Shown here piece by piece: positions 1 to 26,269 of a DNA stretch of 64,000 nucleotides (positions are counted from its first letter, which is position 1; the number at the start of each line of letters is the position of its first letter). Position numbers and translations under genes: made by a program. The notes under the pieces are model-generated. The model was not told the DNA's origin and made no database searches. It saw only the letters and a list, made by a program, of their open reading frames with translations. Source of the DNA: Ovis canadensis (lineage: Eukaryota; Chordata; Mammalia; Artiodactyla; Bovidae); NCBI RefSeq assembly GCF_042477335.2, contig NC_091249.1:51630001-51694000 (forward strand), given 5' to 3'.

Positions 1-1210
1 AAAACAAAACCAAGTTCTTTTTTCTTTTGTTTACTATGGCCTTCAGTGTGCATACCTTCAAGCTGACTCCCTCATGGCCATCAAATGGCTACCACAGCTC
101 CAAGAATCATGTCTAAACTCCAGCGAAGAAGGACCTTTCCTTCCATTAGATCATTCTTAGAAATGAGGAAAGTTTCCTCCCCAAAATTCCCAAGCAGACC
201 TCCTCTCGTGGCTCAGTGGCCACAACTGGGTTATCTGCTACTCCTAACCAATCTCTAGCAAGGGTAAGGGGTTCTCTATGACTGGCTTAGGCCAATCGAC
301 CCTGGAGCCAAGTCAGGGGCATGCAGGTCAAGTGGCCTCAGGAACAGAATTGGGACTCTGCAAAAGAGTAAGAAATAGATATTAGGTCGACAACCACAAT
401 TGTAATTCCTACATTCTGGTCCTCTAGTGGTCCTTTATTCCTACTTATTTCCAAGTGTATTCCTTCTAGCTGATGCTATGGACCGTTGAAGGCATTCCCA
501 TAATGTAAATTCCCTTTTGTATAAGTAGCTAGAGTCATATTCCAATGCTTCTAGCCAAGAACTTTCACTCTCCTTTATCCCTCAAGTCTAACCAGCCTTC
601 AAGTTCTGTTCGTTACACTGCCCACATATTTCTCAAAACTCTCCACTTCTCTCCATTCCTATTGTCTCTTTCTTTGACTTCCAGAAAAATCAAGGTATCA
701 ACTCTACTGGAACATAATTTGAGAACCTCTGGTGGACATCTGTCATTTCCCTTCTTTAGCATCCATTCTCCCTTTATCTAGCAAGAGCCCTCAATGTTCC
801 TTTGGGGAGGGACCCATTCCCCCTTCCATCAAGTGGACAGAAGAAAGCTTACCCTTTCCCTCAGCTGAGGGTGGAGTGGACATGTGATCCAGGCCTGGCC
901 AGTTAGAACACTGCCTCTTTTGGAAATCTCAGGATGCTTAGATCCTTAATTCAAGGAGGAATGTTTCTCATGTTTATTCATTCTAGTTTATTTTCATTTA
1001 AAATCTTTTTGGTTAAATTTAAGCTCTTTAGAAGTTACTTTTAGAAATTGAGACACATTACTAATACTGTAGGAATTGGCGAGGCCTTGATTTAAAATTT
1101 TCTTTGTACTGAGATTTCCTTTCAGGTGTATTTTGTAAAATGAAACATTAAATTTTTTGTTAACTTAATTTTTTTCTCAAAATAAAGACTTTTTCACAAT
1201 TTAAAAAAAG
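1..1210. other. Intergenic AT-rich stretch, no gene
   Basis: No coding exon is seen here. The sequence is AT-rich and old. Near 885-960 there is a short piece resembling the start of the ancient repeat described at 1215-1620. At about 1180 an AATAAA lies some 20 bases before an A-rich run, which resembles the end of a retroposed transcript, but no parent gene is recognised. Confidence 0.4.
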
Positions 1211-1214
1211 GAAC

Positions 1215-1620
1215 TACCTCTTTCTGTCCTCAGTGATTTGTTCAAAAGGAACACCTGACCCAAATCAAACAAATGAGAGGCAGTCCCAGGATTTTTTGAA
1301 TTTTTTGATTTTTAGAATCAAGATAGAGTCTTTCTCTTTCTATAAAAGTGGCCCTGTTGGTAGGAAGTGAGCTTGAAGCTGCTGGCAGCCATTAACATCT
1401 CAAGAATGGGCTGAGATAAAGATAACACTTTAAAAGCTGAGTCAGAATATAGGAAAGACAAATTTTGAGTGATGCAATTTGAGATCTGAGATGCAATAAC
1501 ACTTGTAATCAGAACCAAGACTTGTACTTTTAAATTACTTAAATCAATAAATTTCATTTTTTTTAACCTTAGCCAGTTTTAGTTGCAATCAAAAACTCCT
1601 GATTCAAACAGGAGGTCATA
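1215..1620 (+). repeat. Ancient mammalian interspersed repeat, family not assigned
   Basis: The stretch runs from a piece reading like 'cacctgacccaaat..aatgagag' through 'aatcaataaattt' to a piece like 'agttgcaatcaaaaactcctg'. The same order of motifs recurs at 53640-54090 and, in part, near 24655 and 25325. I recognise it as a diverged, widely dispersed mammalian repeat but cannot name the family with confidence. Confidence 0.4.
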
Positions 1621-2484
1621 CGTTTTACCATCAAGTTCCTAAAACAAAAGAAAACAAAACCCCTAGTGATCAGCTCTGTAAGTCAGTACCCTAAAGAACA
1701 GAAGAACAATGACCTTGGAAGTAGGGACTGGAGGGAAAAAACAGCAATGAACTTGAATCGGGAAAACTTCAAATCCCATCTTGGCCACTGACCCCCAGTG
1801 TGATCACTGAGTCAGGAGCTCAGCTTTTCAGAACCTTGATTGCCAAACCTCTTTAGGGAGGGAATGGCACTCAGACCACCAAGCATGGCTTGTTGAGATG
1901 CTTGAATGGGGATTCATGTGAAAGGGCCAAGCCTGGTATTTTGATTGGGACTCAGTCTATAGGAGTTTACAAAGAAACTAGAAAGACTATAAAAAATAAA
2001 CATAAAAAAGAGAAAAATTTTAAAGGAAGAAAAAAAGAAACTTTCCCATGTGGACACCTCTACCCCCACTTCAGCAGTTTCTACACACATGCCAGTTCCT
2101 CCTGAACATCTGGGTCCCTTATCAACTGCTTTGGATCAGAGCAGAAAGGTACTCAGGTCTCTATTTTCCCACAGCTGGAGCATCTATGGGATCAGAAGGG
2201 AGAAACTATTGAGTTCCTGCTCACAAGTGCTTGGATCCACACAGACGCACACAGACAGCGCTTCTTCATAGCAGGGACTTGGAAGGAAGATTTCAAGAGG
2301 TGGCAGAACTGCCTATTCAAAGACAAGTTTAGGGGGTCAGAAGGTACCCAGCCCACCATCCTTCATTCCTCCTTACTTAGTGGCATCATTTTTCTCCCAA
2401 GTGTTTAGGCTCTCACTGTGGAACCTTTGTACAAATGTTAGCCTCTCCTTCCTCCAGATGAGTGTGGCCTGTCAGAACTTCTGT

Positions 2485-2636
2485 GATGATGGAAATATTC
2501 TCTAGCCATTAGTCATGTGTGGCTACTGAGCACTTGAAAACTGGCTAGTGTGACTGAGGAATTGGATTTTTTTTTTTTAGTTAATTTAAATTTAAATAGC
2601 ACATGTGGCCAGCGACTACTGTATTGGACAGCACAG
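2485..2636. mobile_element. Short palindromic DNA-transposon-like element (MITE)
   Basis: The two arms are near inverted copies: 'agtcatgtgtggctactgagcacttg' style sequence on the left and 'cacatgtggccagcgactactgtattggacag' style on the right. They flank an AT core with 'taatttaaatttaaata'. This is the form of a common non-autonomous DNA transposon of mammals. I do not assign the family. Confidence 0.45.
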
Positions 2637-3023
2637 CTCCACAGTGTGATAAGAGGGAGAGGTGTATGAAATATTGCTGGAGAGCTACATCGGCCCAGAT
2701 CAAGTTGGGCCCTAATAGGCCATGCGAAACAGTTTGTGTTTTATTTATAAGTGTAATGGGAAGTGAATTAGTTATTTACTGCAGCTAATAAGAGATGACA
2801 AATTGCTCCCAAATTTAGCAACTTACATTACAAACATTTACAGGCATACTTCACTTTATGGCACTTCAAAGACAGTGCAACTGGGGGAGGATCTACTTCC
2901 AAGTTCATTCATAAAGCTATTGACTTCATTCTTCTTGATGGTTGGCCAGTTCCCAACCATGTAGGCCTTGCCATAGGTCAGCTTACTTGAGGGTGGCATT
3001 TCGTTGCCTTTCATCACTTTTAC

Positions 3024-3335
3024 TGCTTTTGTTTTTCCTTTTGGGGGGCTGTGCTGGGTCTTTGTTATTACATGCAGGCTTTCTCTAGTTGCCACAAGCA
3101 AGGGCTACGCTTTGTTGCAGTGTGTGTGCTTATCATCATGGGGGCTTCTCTTGTTGTGGAGCACGGGCTCTAGGCAAACAGGCTTCAGTGATTGTGGTAT
3201 TCGGGCTCAATAGTTGCGTTTAGGGCTTAGTTGCTTCATGGCATGTGGGAGCTTAGTTCTCTGACCAGGGATTGAACCTGACTCCCCTGCATTGCAAGGC
3301 AAATTCTTAACCACTGGATCACTAGGGAAGTCCCC
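3024..3335 (-). mobile_element. CHR-type SINE (cetartiodactyl, tRNA-derived)
   Basis: Read on the minus strand, it opens with the head 'gacttccctagtgatccagtgg', then an A/B-box-like 'ggttcaatccctggtcag', then the CHR body, and ends in an A-rich tail near 3024. The length of about 310 bp is close to a full CHR-2 copy. Confidence 0.8.
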
Positions 3336-3614
3336 TGATCTCCATTTTTAAAAAGATCATTTTGAAAAAAAAAATAAATAAAAAGATCATTTTGGCCATA
3401 GGTAGAGAATGGGTTGAAGAGTCAGATTCTGGGAATTGTGTGAGATATCTTCCCATCCTTATCCCATATCAGTCGCCAAGTCTTATTCGTCCCATCTCCA
3501 TGATAGCTCTCAATCTGGTCACTTCTCTGCACCCCCTGGCCACCTCCCCAGCACAGGGTATCATTCCTCTCTCTAATGGTTCCTCTTAAAAGGACCTCCT
3601 GCCTGTCTTACTCA

Positions 3615-3834
3615 GGATGGTGGTGGTGGTTTAGCTGCTAAGTCATGTCCGACTCTTGCAACCCCATGGACTGCAGCCCACCAGGCTCCTCTGTCCATGA
3701 GATTTTCCAGGCAAGAATACTGGAGTGGATTGCCATTTTCTTCTCCAGGGGATCTTCATAACCCAGGAATCGAAGCCAGGTCTCCTGCATTGCAAGCAGA
3801 TTCTTTACCGACTGAGCTATAAGGGAAGACCTTA
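3615..3834 (-). mobile_element. Bov-tA SINE
   Basis: The reverse complement shows the tRNA-like head ('..gctcagtcggtaaagaatctgc'), the middle 'cccctggagaagaaaatggc' and the tail 'catggggttgcaagagtcggac'. This is the full order of a Bov-tA SINE, which is specific to ruminants. Confidence 0.88.
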
Positions 3835-3984
3835 CTCAGGATACATGGTTCTCAACAATGAAACCAATTCTGGGTAACTTAGGCAGACAAGGAACTGACT
3901 GGGTGCTTGTTAAATCCACCTACCCTCCTAAGGCCGGGCTCAGTCTCCTCCCCCTCTTCTTCTACTGTCACCATAACGAACCCT

Positions 3985-5162
3985 CAGTTCAGTTCAGTTC
4001 AGTTCAGTTGCTTAGTCGTGTCCGACTCTTTGCGACCCCATGAATTACAGCATGCCAGGCCTCCCTGTCCATCACCAACTCCCGGAGTTCACTCAGATTC
4101 ACGTCCATTGAGTCAGTGATGCCATCCAGCCATCTCATCCTGGGTCATCCCCTTCTCCTCCTGCCCCCAATCCCTCCCACCATCAGAGTCTTTTCCAATG
4201 AGTCAACTCTTCACATGAGGTGGCCAAAGTACTGGAGTTTCAGCTTTAGCATCATTCCTTCCAAAGAACACCCAGGGCTGATCTCCTTTAGAATGGACTG
4301 GTTGGATCTCCTTGCAGTCCAAGGGACTCTCAAGAGTCTTCTCCAACACCACAGTTCAAACACATCAATTCTTCGGTGCTCAGCCTTCTTCACAGTCCAA
4401 CTCTCACATCCATACATAACTACTGGAAAAATCATAGCCTTGACTAGACAGACCTTAGTCGGCAAAGTAATGTCTCTGCTTTTGAATATGCTATCTAGGT
4501 TGGTCATAACTTTTCTTCCAAGGAGTAAGCGTCTTTTAATTTCATGGCTGCAGTCACCATCTGCAGTGATTTTGGAGCCCCCCCCCAAAAAAAGTCTGAC
4601 ACTGTTTCCACTGTTTCCCCATCTATTTGCCATGAAGTGATGGGACCAGATGCCATGATCTTCGTTTTCTGAATGTTGAGCTTTAAGCCAACTTTTTCAT
4701 TCTCCTCTTTTACTTTCATCAAGAGGCTTTTGAGTTCCTCTTCACTTTCTGCCATAAGGGTGGTGTCATCTGCATATCTGAGGTTATTGATATTTCTCCC
4801 AGCAATCTTGATTCCAGCTTGTGTTTCTTCCAGTCCAGCGTTTCTCATGATGTACTCAGCATATAAGTTAAATAAGCAGGGTGACGATATACAGCCTTGA
4901 CGCACTCCTTTTCCTATTTGGAACCAGTCTGTTGTTCCATGTCCAGTTCTAACTGTTGCTTCCTGACCTGCATACAGATTTCTCAAGAGGCAGGTCAGGT
5001 GGTCTGGTATTCCCATCTCTTGAAGAATTTTCCACAGTTGATTGTGATCCATACAGTCAAAGGCTTTGGCATAGTCAATAAAGCAGAAGTAGATGTTCTT
5101 CTGGAACTCTCTTGCTTTTTCCATGATTCAGCGGATGTTGGCAATTTGATCTCTGGTCCTCT
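3985..5162 (-). mobile_element. BovB LINE (RTE clade), 5'-truncated, with reverse transcriptase
   Basis: The minus strand carries a reverse-transcriptase reading frame (about 5124-4504). It contains FIDYAKAFDCMDHNQLWKIL, the RQGC block and the catalytic LRYADD motif, all typical of BovB. A second frame (4633-4211) continues the C-terminal part with MYGCESWTV and WCWRRLLRVPW. The two frames are offset at a C/A-rich run near 4578-4590, so the copy is dead. The 3' end with its 'agttcagttcagttcag' repeat lies at 3985. Similarity stops near 5162, so the 5' half is missing. Confidence 0.93.
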
Positions 5163-5429
5163 AATGTCTGATGTGAATCACTTGCTTTGGATTTCAATGA
5201 CCTGTTTGCAAACGTTGGAAACATGCTCCAGGCACTAGGGAACTTGGAGAGGAAATTTTGCCTCCTCTGATTTCCCTAATGGAGAGCAGGGCCTGCCTCT
5301 GCATTTTATAGGTTTCCTCCTAAAGTGGAGGGGCATTCAGAAGCTGGGCACCAAAATAATAGGTGTTTACATGACAGCCTAAGCCTCTCTCTTCTGACCC
5401 TTCACCCCACCCCTAGTATGGCACACAGT

Positions 5430-6525
5430 AAGCAAATATGATCAAACTACTTCCTGGTTTAACACACGCTGGACAGCTCCCCACTACCGTCAAAATGAAG
5501 TCTACACTCCTTGCCTAGCTTCCAAGGAGCTCCCTAATTCAGGCCTCTTTTGAAGGCCTGAGCATCATTTCTTACCCCCACCCCTCACCAAGCACACCCC
5601 AATGTGCACCTGAAACTCTAGTTCAGTGCTCTGCCCTAAGGTCCCAAATGTATAAGCCCTCACCACCTTCCTCAATAGAACTCTGAACGTGACCTGCCTC
5701 TTGCCAGAGCTCTTTCCTTCCCACACCAGTTACCTCTGAAAACTGCACATTCTCACTTAACTCTCAGGTCTCACTTGGACATGACAGCCTCCAGTGGGTG
5801 AGGTACCTGTCCTTTGTCCTACTGGCCACTGGTTTTCCTTCTTTCAAGGTACTTATCTTTATTCCCCAAAGTATCCTAGATCCATGCATTTCCCTGCATC
5901 TCCACTGCCACCTTCTCAGTCCATGTCATCATCCCGTCTCCTGGAATTCTATAGCCTCCCAACTGCTTGTTCTGCCTCCATTCTTGGCCCCTTGAAAGTC
6001 TACTAGCTAATCTTTTAAAAGGCTTTCAAAGGCTTTGAAATCTTTCAAAGGCTTCACATTTCATTTAAGAAAAACAAACTCTTCTCCATGGTTTGCAAAG
6101 CCTTCCAGGATTTAGTTAAATCCCTGCTCTTTCATTTCATATCAGACTTTTGGGCTCAGAAGCTACACAGGCCTTCTTCCTGTTCCCTGAACATAGCAAA
6201 CTTACTCTAGGCTCAGAGCTTTGCACTTGTTATTGCCTCTGCTTGAAACTCTGTTCCTCTAGATCTTTGTGTGGTTGGATCTGCTCAAATGTCACACCCT
6301 GAGACCAATTCCCTTCACTATTTTGTCTTACTGTCTTAATAGCATTTATCATTCTCTCAGACCACCCCAATTATTTGTTTACTCATAGGATTACCATCTT
6401 GATCCTTCTTCTTGCAGGTAGGCAGAGAGACTGACTATCTTGCTGGCACTACTGTATTCCCCAGCTCCTGGCTCGGTGCCTGGCACGAAGTATGTGCTCT
6501 GCATTTTTGGATGAATGAATGGACA
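5430..6525 (+). mobile_element. L2 LINE, 3' portion
   Basis: The stretch has the L2 3' sequence in sense order: 'tttgcacttgttattgcctctgcttgaaactctgttcc', 'tctgctcaaatgtcacaccctgagacc', 'gtgcctggcacgaagta' and the terminal 'gaatgaatgg'. It is highly diverged, as expected for an element shared by all mammals. The part before 5880 is weaker and may be a separate copy. Confidence 0.6.
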
Positions 6526-7640
6526 GGAACCAGAGAAGCCTAGTTGAATCTGTCTTGCTTTACTTGCAAGTGTGGGCAAGCCTCCGTTTCCTGGTGTGCG
6601 AAGTGAGGGTGGAGGGAGTAGGATGTTGAACTAGAAGTTGTTGATTAGCTGTAAAATTGCAACCTTGCTTTCTTCCTAGTCTTAGGCCTGAAGCCAGCCA
6701 CTGGACCCCAGCTCCCCACCTGTATAATGGGTGTGAGCTCATTCCTGCGGCTTGGGGTGGTAGCGCTGCCTTATAAGGCAGCAGAGGCCGAGGGCGGGCG
6801 AAGCCGTGTGGGTGGAGAGAAATCACAACATCCGGCTGTGGGGGCAGGGCGGGGGCGCCAGCAGTGGGCAGGCCGGAGGCCGGGTCGCAACTAGCGAGGC
6901 CGCCAGCCTTCTCTAGGCCTCTCCCTGCCTCCGATGTGCGCCCTCGAGGAAGGGCCGACCCAAAAGCATACGGACGATATACAGACTTGTTTGAGGCCGC
7001 ACTGCAGAAGGCCTAGGATGCCAGACGCATCCCCTTTAAACCCTGGAAAAGCCAGGGTGAACCAAAGGGACCACACCCACACCTAGTGGTCCAATCAGAG
7101 TGCAGTGCTGAGAATGACTGACCTTCGTTCCTCCAATCAAATACCCGGTATCTGGGGCGTGATCCAGAGATCCCACCTCCGTTGTCCCCGAGGAGGGCTC
7201 GACCCTAATTGGCAGTTCGGTATCCTACGAAGGTGCAGAAATTCGAACGTAGGGGCTGAACCCCGCCGCAGACCAACCAGGAAGAGGTGACGTTTTAGGT
7301 CCTGCCCGCCCTGTTCCTTTGAACGAATCCCTAGCTCCGGGGGCGGGGGATGATTAAGGGCTCGTCTAATGGGAAGACGGCGCGGGGAGCGCTCGCCCAG
7401 TTATTGGCCAAGTAAAGTAAACAGAAGGCGGGCCGGGGCGGGGCGTGCCGGAGCCCGGGTGGCCCCCGGGAGGGGGCGGAGAGTGAGCGGCGGGCGGCGG
7501 CGGCGGCCCGGGAGGCCCCGGAGGCCGCGGTGCGGTCACTGCGAGCCGATCCGAGCCTCGCCGATCGCCATCCGGCCCCGGCCGCCTCGCGCAGTCCTAG
7601 CCGGCGGCGCGGCCCGGCGGGCCCGGCGGCGCCGCAGCCC

Positions 7641-21474
<13,834 letters not shown>

Positions 21475-22272
21475 CCCCCAGACTGGGGCCCCCCCGGGCG
21501 GTTGGCGGTAGCAGCTACTGCGAACGCTGTTTACAGTTTTGCACAGTGGTCTTCCCCATTGTCCACTCAAGTCGTGGCCTGGGAGACACAGCCGGAGCTG
21601 TCCCCAGTGCCCTCTGCCCTGGAGCCCCTGGTCTGGCTGAGTGGTCAAGGCTTGGGCTGTCCCCTGGGACAAAGGTGCGTCCCTTCAGCTCTTGTCTGTG
21701 GAGCTCGGGGCTTTCTGTATTTATGTCTTTGTATGAATGTATATAGCAACCAGAACATTCTTAAGACTCACCCTGGAGCCGGCAGAGGGGCTGCTGCCGC
21801 ACACTCCAGACACCTCAGGCCCGGCTTGGATGGGCAAAGTTGGGCCAGGCCAGGCCCCTGGGCCCTCAGCACTGTGCTTGCCACCGCCGACCTCTGAGTG
21901 AGACTCGTGCCTGCCGCTGCCGCCCTGGGTTTCGGCCTCCACCTCTGGGGCCCAATACTGGCCATTCTCAGCACCTGTCAGAGCTGGACCTGGGAACACT
22001 GGGTCCCCTAGGCCTGTGCCAAAGTGTGACTGGAGACTGGGCTGCCCCTGGGACCCCTCAGTCCACTGCCCAGGCTGTCCCGGACGGGTCTGCCTCTGCC
22101 TTCCAGCTCCCGGGACACCTCGTCCCCTGTGCTGGGCCCTGTCCTGGAGTCACCTCTTGCAGAACACCCCAGCCTGGGCCATAGGAAGGGAAGGGGTAGG
22201 GGTGTCACTGACCAACCCTCAAACATTCCAGACTCCCCTTGAAATACACACATGTGCCCAGCAATAATCTGC

Positions 22273-22280
<8 letters not shown>

Positions 22281-22319
<39 letters not shown>

Positions 22320-22346
22320 AATGAATGAAAGAGAGAGAGAGAGAGA
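22281..22346 (+). repeat. (GT)17-(GAAT)3-(GA)8 compound microsatellite
   Basis: A perfect GT run of 34 bases is followed by gaatgaatgaatgaa and then a GA run. It lies in the GRK6 3'UTR, so the transcript would carry a UG repeat. Confidence 0.97.
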
Positions 22347-22520
22347 AGGGGGCAGGCTGAGGCTGTGTGCCTGCATCCCAGCCCCAGCCCTTCCCAGACT
22401 GATGGCCCTCTTGGTCCCAGTGTTAACGGTAGTGTGGGATACAGGGCCCCAGGTTTTCCATATTTAAGGCCAATTTTTATTACTCGTTTTGTCCAATGTA
22501 AGCTGCCACATGTCTCTGTG

Positions 22521-22526
22521 AATACA
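22521..22526 (+). terminator. GRK6: Probable GRK6 poly(A) signal (AATACA)
   Basis: AATACA follows the AT-richer 'tttttattactcg' stretch near the end of the transcript-like region. It is a weak variant hexamer; the cleavage site is inferred. Confidence 0.4.
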
Positions 22527-23289
22527 GTCCGAGCACAAACCTGGCTAGCTGCCCCTGCCTGCCTCTTTCTTGGCCCTGGTGGTCCAGGGATGTCCTTGCT
22601 TCCCTGGCCCTGCTGGAAGTGGGAAGGGGTTGGAAGTGGGGCTGGTGGAGGCTGCCCTTCCACCAAGGCCTAAGGGCCTCAGGACTGATCTTAGGGTAAC
22701 CTCTCCAAGCTCTGGTGGCCTTTGGGCTCCACCAGTTTCCTCAATGGGATGAGGCCTGAGGAGAGAAGCCTCGGGTCTCCACTAGGGTATGGGTCTGACT
22801 CCGCTTGTGCTGAAGAGGCAGGCTCAGCTGGCAGTATCCTCCAAGACCAAGGCGGCCTGCCCACCAGTTGTGGGTTTGGAGCCGCCTGTTGGGAACACCT
22901 GCTCAATCTGTCTTGTCTGGATACCTCCATGATTTGCCCAGGGCCCGTACACATGTATTAGAGCCATTCCTCTGCTCTGCTTCTGAACCAGGAAATGTGG
23001 CCAGGCAGAAATGCACACTGGTGATGCTGCAAGTTAGGTCATGGCAGAGGCAGGTGCAGACCAGCCATGTGGGCATCAGGGAGAATTCTCTGAAGGTAGC
23101 AGTTGAGCTGGGCCTAGAAGGAGACCTGTGCAGAGACGAGAGTGACAGCCTGTTGACCACAAGTATGTCCCAGGCTACACAAACTTGTTCCTGTAGCCTT
23201 CCAATGACTTCAGCCCCTGCTATAACCACCATAGTGGTTTGTTCCTGGCCTTTGGGCCAGGTACCAGTGCCACAGAGGCCACATGAGCT

Positions 23290-23400
23290 TTGCAGTTGGA
23301 CAGCTCTGGGTTCAAGTCCCAGCCTGGCCACTTATCAAACGGTATTGCATAGACCCTACCCTTGTCTGGAAAGATTGGTGTGATTTCCCATTGCCTCACA
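23290..23400 (+). mobile_element. MIR SINE fragment
   Basis: 'gctctgggttcaagtcccagcctggccactt' matches the MIR core; the rest is diverged. Confidence 0.6.
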
Positions 23401-23756
23401 GCATCTATGAAAGTTCCCGTAAATAGCCAGTCACCCTCCTGAGCCCTTGGGTCATCGGCAGCCCAGCTCTTGAGAGCGTGTGCCGCGTGCACCGCTGCTT
23501 CTGTTGATGTGAGGGGAATGGGGTAGGGAGAGGGCTTTGCTTAGCTAGGTCTTCCAGCTGGTGAGTGGCCATTGCAGGGTTGAGAGGAAGCGATTAAAGA
23601 TGAGGAAACTGGAGGTGAGAGACAGGGGCCTGAGGCACAGCAAATTCTGTTGTGGGGGTTGAGGACTGGGTAGATAGGTATTAGTGTACAGAGGCCGCAG
23701 CCCAGCTCTGGGCAGGTGTGTGAGGGTGAATGAATGCCAGGTAGATGGGTAGGTCC

Positions 23757-23965
23757 ATACCTCCTGATGGCGCTAGTGGTAAGGAATCTGCCTGCCAATG
23801 CAGGAGATGCTGGTTTGATCCCTGGGTCAGGAAGATCCCCTGGAGAAGAGAATGGCAACCCACTCCAGTATTCTTGCCTGGGAAATCCCATGGACAGAAG
23901 AGCCTGGAGTGCTAGTAGTCCAAGGGGTTGCTAAGAGTCAGACACAACTGAGCATGCATGCATGC
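23757..23965 (+). mobile_element. Bov-tA SINE
   Basis: The stretch runs from 'ctagtggtaaggaatctgcctgcc' through 'gatcccctggagaagagaatggc' to 'agagtcagacacaactgagc', followed by a short (gcat)n tail. Confidence 0.9.
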
Positions 23966-25637
23966 AAACCTCCCACCAGACTCCCCTTAGGTAGGTAGGC
24001 ACCTGGGGAACTTCTTGGCAAGGGTTCAACCCACCTTAAAGTTCTTACCACAGTGGATCCTTGGCAGAGGAAACTTCCAGAATCCCCTTACTAACAAGTC
24101 TTCGCTAAGTTCATCTCCCCATCCAGCTCTGTGATCAGAGCTGGGAACCCAGATGGAGATGAGGTCCCCCCTGCCAGCTTGGAACTCAGTCTGGTAGGCA
24201 AGCAGACGGGGGAACAGTGGGACCCAGTGTGATCAGCACTGTAGCAAAGATGACTCTAGAACTGCTGGGGCTAGGGCTGAGACTGAGGGTCAACACAAAG
24301 CAAGGGAGGAGGCCCCTCGTCACAAAGTTGTCCAGTTAGGACCCTCCAGGGTACAGAATCAGATGTTCCCGGACAAGGAGTCAGATGGGTGATCTAGAGC
24401 CTCTAGTGGGGCAATGGCTGGAGCCAAGTTCAAGGAGACTGCTACGCTGGGTTTTGAAAGCTGTGCTAGGATGTGGGGTCTCATCCGGAACGTGGGGGCA
24501 GTCCTGAAGGATTTTAGGTGGTTGTGTTAGGGTGTCTGCCTAACATGTGCAAAAGCACCCCATGTTTCCTTTGGGCAAACTCTGCTTAGTCTTCGTGGTT
24601 CAGATGGGACTGGGCTGGCATTTGCTGTATACACATAGACTTACAGCATGTGACCCAGGGGGCACTGTCAGGGATCTTTGGTTGCAAGTGACAGCTGTCC
24701 TAAAGCTAACTTAGAATGTGTTAAAATGGTATGAAGGAGCTGAGAGCACCAGGACTTAGGTAGCTCATCAGGTAGCACAACCCCCAGAAGCAAGATGCTA
24801 CAGCCATGTTTATGTCTTTGGACTACTGAGCTTCAAATCCAAGGAGTCCAAATGACCAGGCTGGGAACTTGCCCACTGTACATCAGGGGCACCTTATGGG
24901 GGTGTGGTGAGTCCCACAGTGAAATAAGGGTACCCAAAGAAAAGGGAATGGATACTGGGTGACTGAACACATGCCCCTTCGCCTATACCTGGGTTGGTTC
25001 ACCTCTGTACACTTGGCCAATACAAATCCAAAAGGAGCCTGGGGGGTTGCCTGCACTACTGACGGACAGTCAGTGTTCTCGGTTCCTCTAGCAATGGATG
25101 GCTTGTGTCTAGAGCTGTGGGGTCAACCTCACCACTACGTGGAGGCAGATTTACCTGAAAATGATGGAAACAGAAGAAAGCTGAGTGGAGAGAACAGATA
25201 AATGCCTCATTGCATTGCTAGAACACCTGGAACCAATTGTGACCATAGCTTAAAATCCCCTGGACATTCTAGTTACAGGGAAACTTACATACACAAATAG
25301 GCCTCAAGCCCATTTGTTTTGAGGTTTTGTCACTTGCAACCCAAAATGTTCTGGCCAACATAAGAGTAGAGGATGTTTTTTGGAAGACCACCCTAAGTGT
25401 GGAGGAGAATTTGGACTGGAAACAAACCCAGTTAAGAGGCTGGTGGACAGTCAGGATCAGACTCAGCCTAGGCAGTGGAGGCCCTGACTCAGCTCTGTTC
25501 CCTGAAGATGAACAGAGTCTTGAACAGAGTCCCTGGAGGCCAGGTGTACAGATCTAGCATGAGGTACTCTGTGTGCTACTTCTTACTAGACATGTGGTAG
25601 TGTGTGCTGGGAACACAGTGGGGAGGGCTGTGAGTTG

Positions 25638-25940
25638 GGTTGTTGTTCAGCTGCTCAGTTGTGTCTGACTCTGCAACCCCGTGGACTGCAGCATGCCAGG
25701 CTTCCTTGTCCTTCATCATCTCCCTGAGTTTGCTGAAACTCGTGTCCATTGAGTCAGTGATGCCATCAACCTCTTGTCCTCTGTTGTCCCCTTCTCCTGC
25801 CTTCAATCTTTCCCAGCATCAGGGTCTTTTTCAATGAGTCAGTTCTTCGCATCAGGTGGCCAAAGTATTGGAGCTTCAGCTTCAACATCAGTCCTTCCAA
25901 TGAATATTCAGGCTTGATTCACTGGAAGGACTGATGTGAG
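25638..25940 (-). mobile_element. BovB LINE 3' end
   Basis: It runs from 'ttgttgttcagctgctcagttgtg' to 'cttccaatgaatattcaggc', the antisense of the BovB 3' region. It is about 300 bp, so severely 5'-truncated. Confidence 0.87.
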
Positions 25941-26269
25941 TTCGGAGTGGACCATATATTTGTAAGTTGGAGATTCAGTGGGGTGCCTGCCTGGTCCAAC
26001 TCTTGCCCAATGCGTGTGGTGTGTGCAGTGCCTGTCAGGATGTGACCGGGGCCAGGACATGTGTGTGTGAGGGTTCTCCATCTCAGCTGTGTGTGTGTCA
26101 GGGTTTTCCATCTCAGCTGCTTGTCTCAGCATACGGTGTGTTCGGCGGACGACGGCCTGCACGGAGTCTGCCAGCATGTGCCAGGTCCGGACAGCCTGTT
26201 GCCAGTTGTGTCTTGTGGTGTCAGCATTCCCTGTGCAGGGTGAGCCTGGCGCCCTTCCTGCTGAGTCTC

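Larger units (their letters stand above)
21475..22545 (+). other. GRK6: GRK6 3'UTR
   Basis: About 1.07 kb from the stop to the likely cleavage region. It contains a (GT)17 tract at 22281-22314 followed by (GAAT)3 and (GA)8. No canonical AATAAA is seen in the range. The variant AATACA at 22521 is the best candidate signal. Confidence 0.6.

Noticed and set aside
1178-1210. AATAAA followed by an A-rich run, suggesting a processed pseudogene
   Set aside because: No recognisable coding sequence upstream and no clear target-site duplication; noted only as an AT-rich remnant.
4116-4640. 174-codon plus-strand frame opposite the BovB element
   Set aside because: It is the antisense of BovB reverse-transcriptase sequence and has no independent support.
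22008-22666. Minus-strand frames with runs of HTHTHT opposite the GRK6 3'UTR
   Set aside because: Translation of the GT microsatellite; not a protein.
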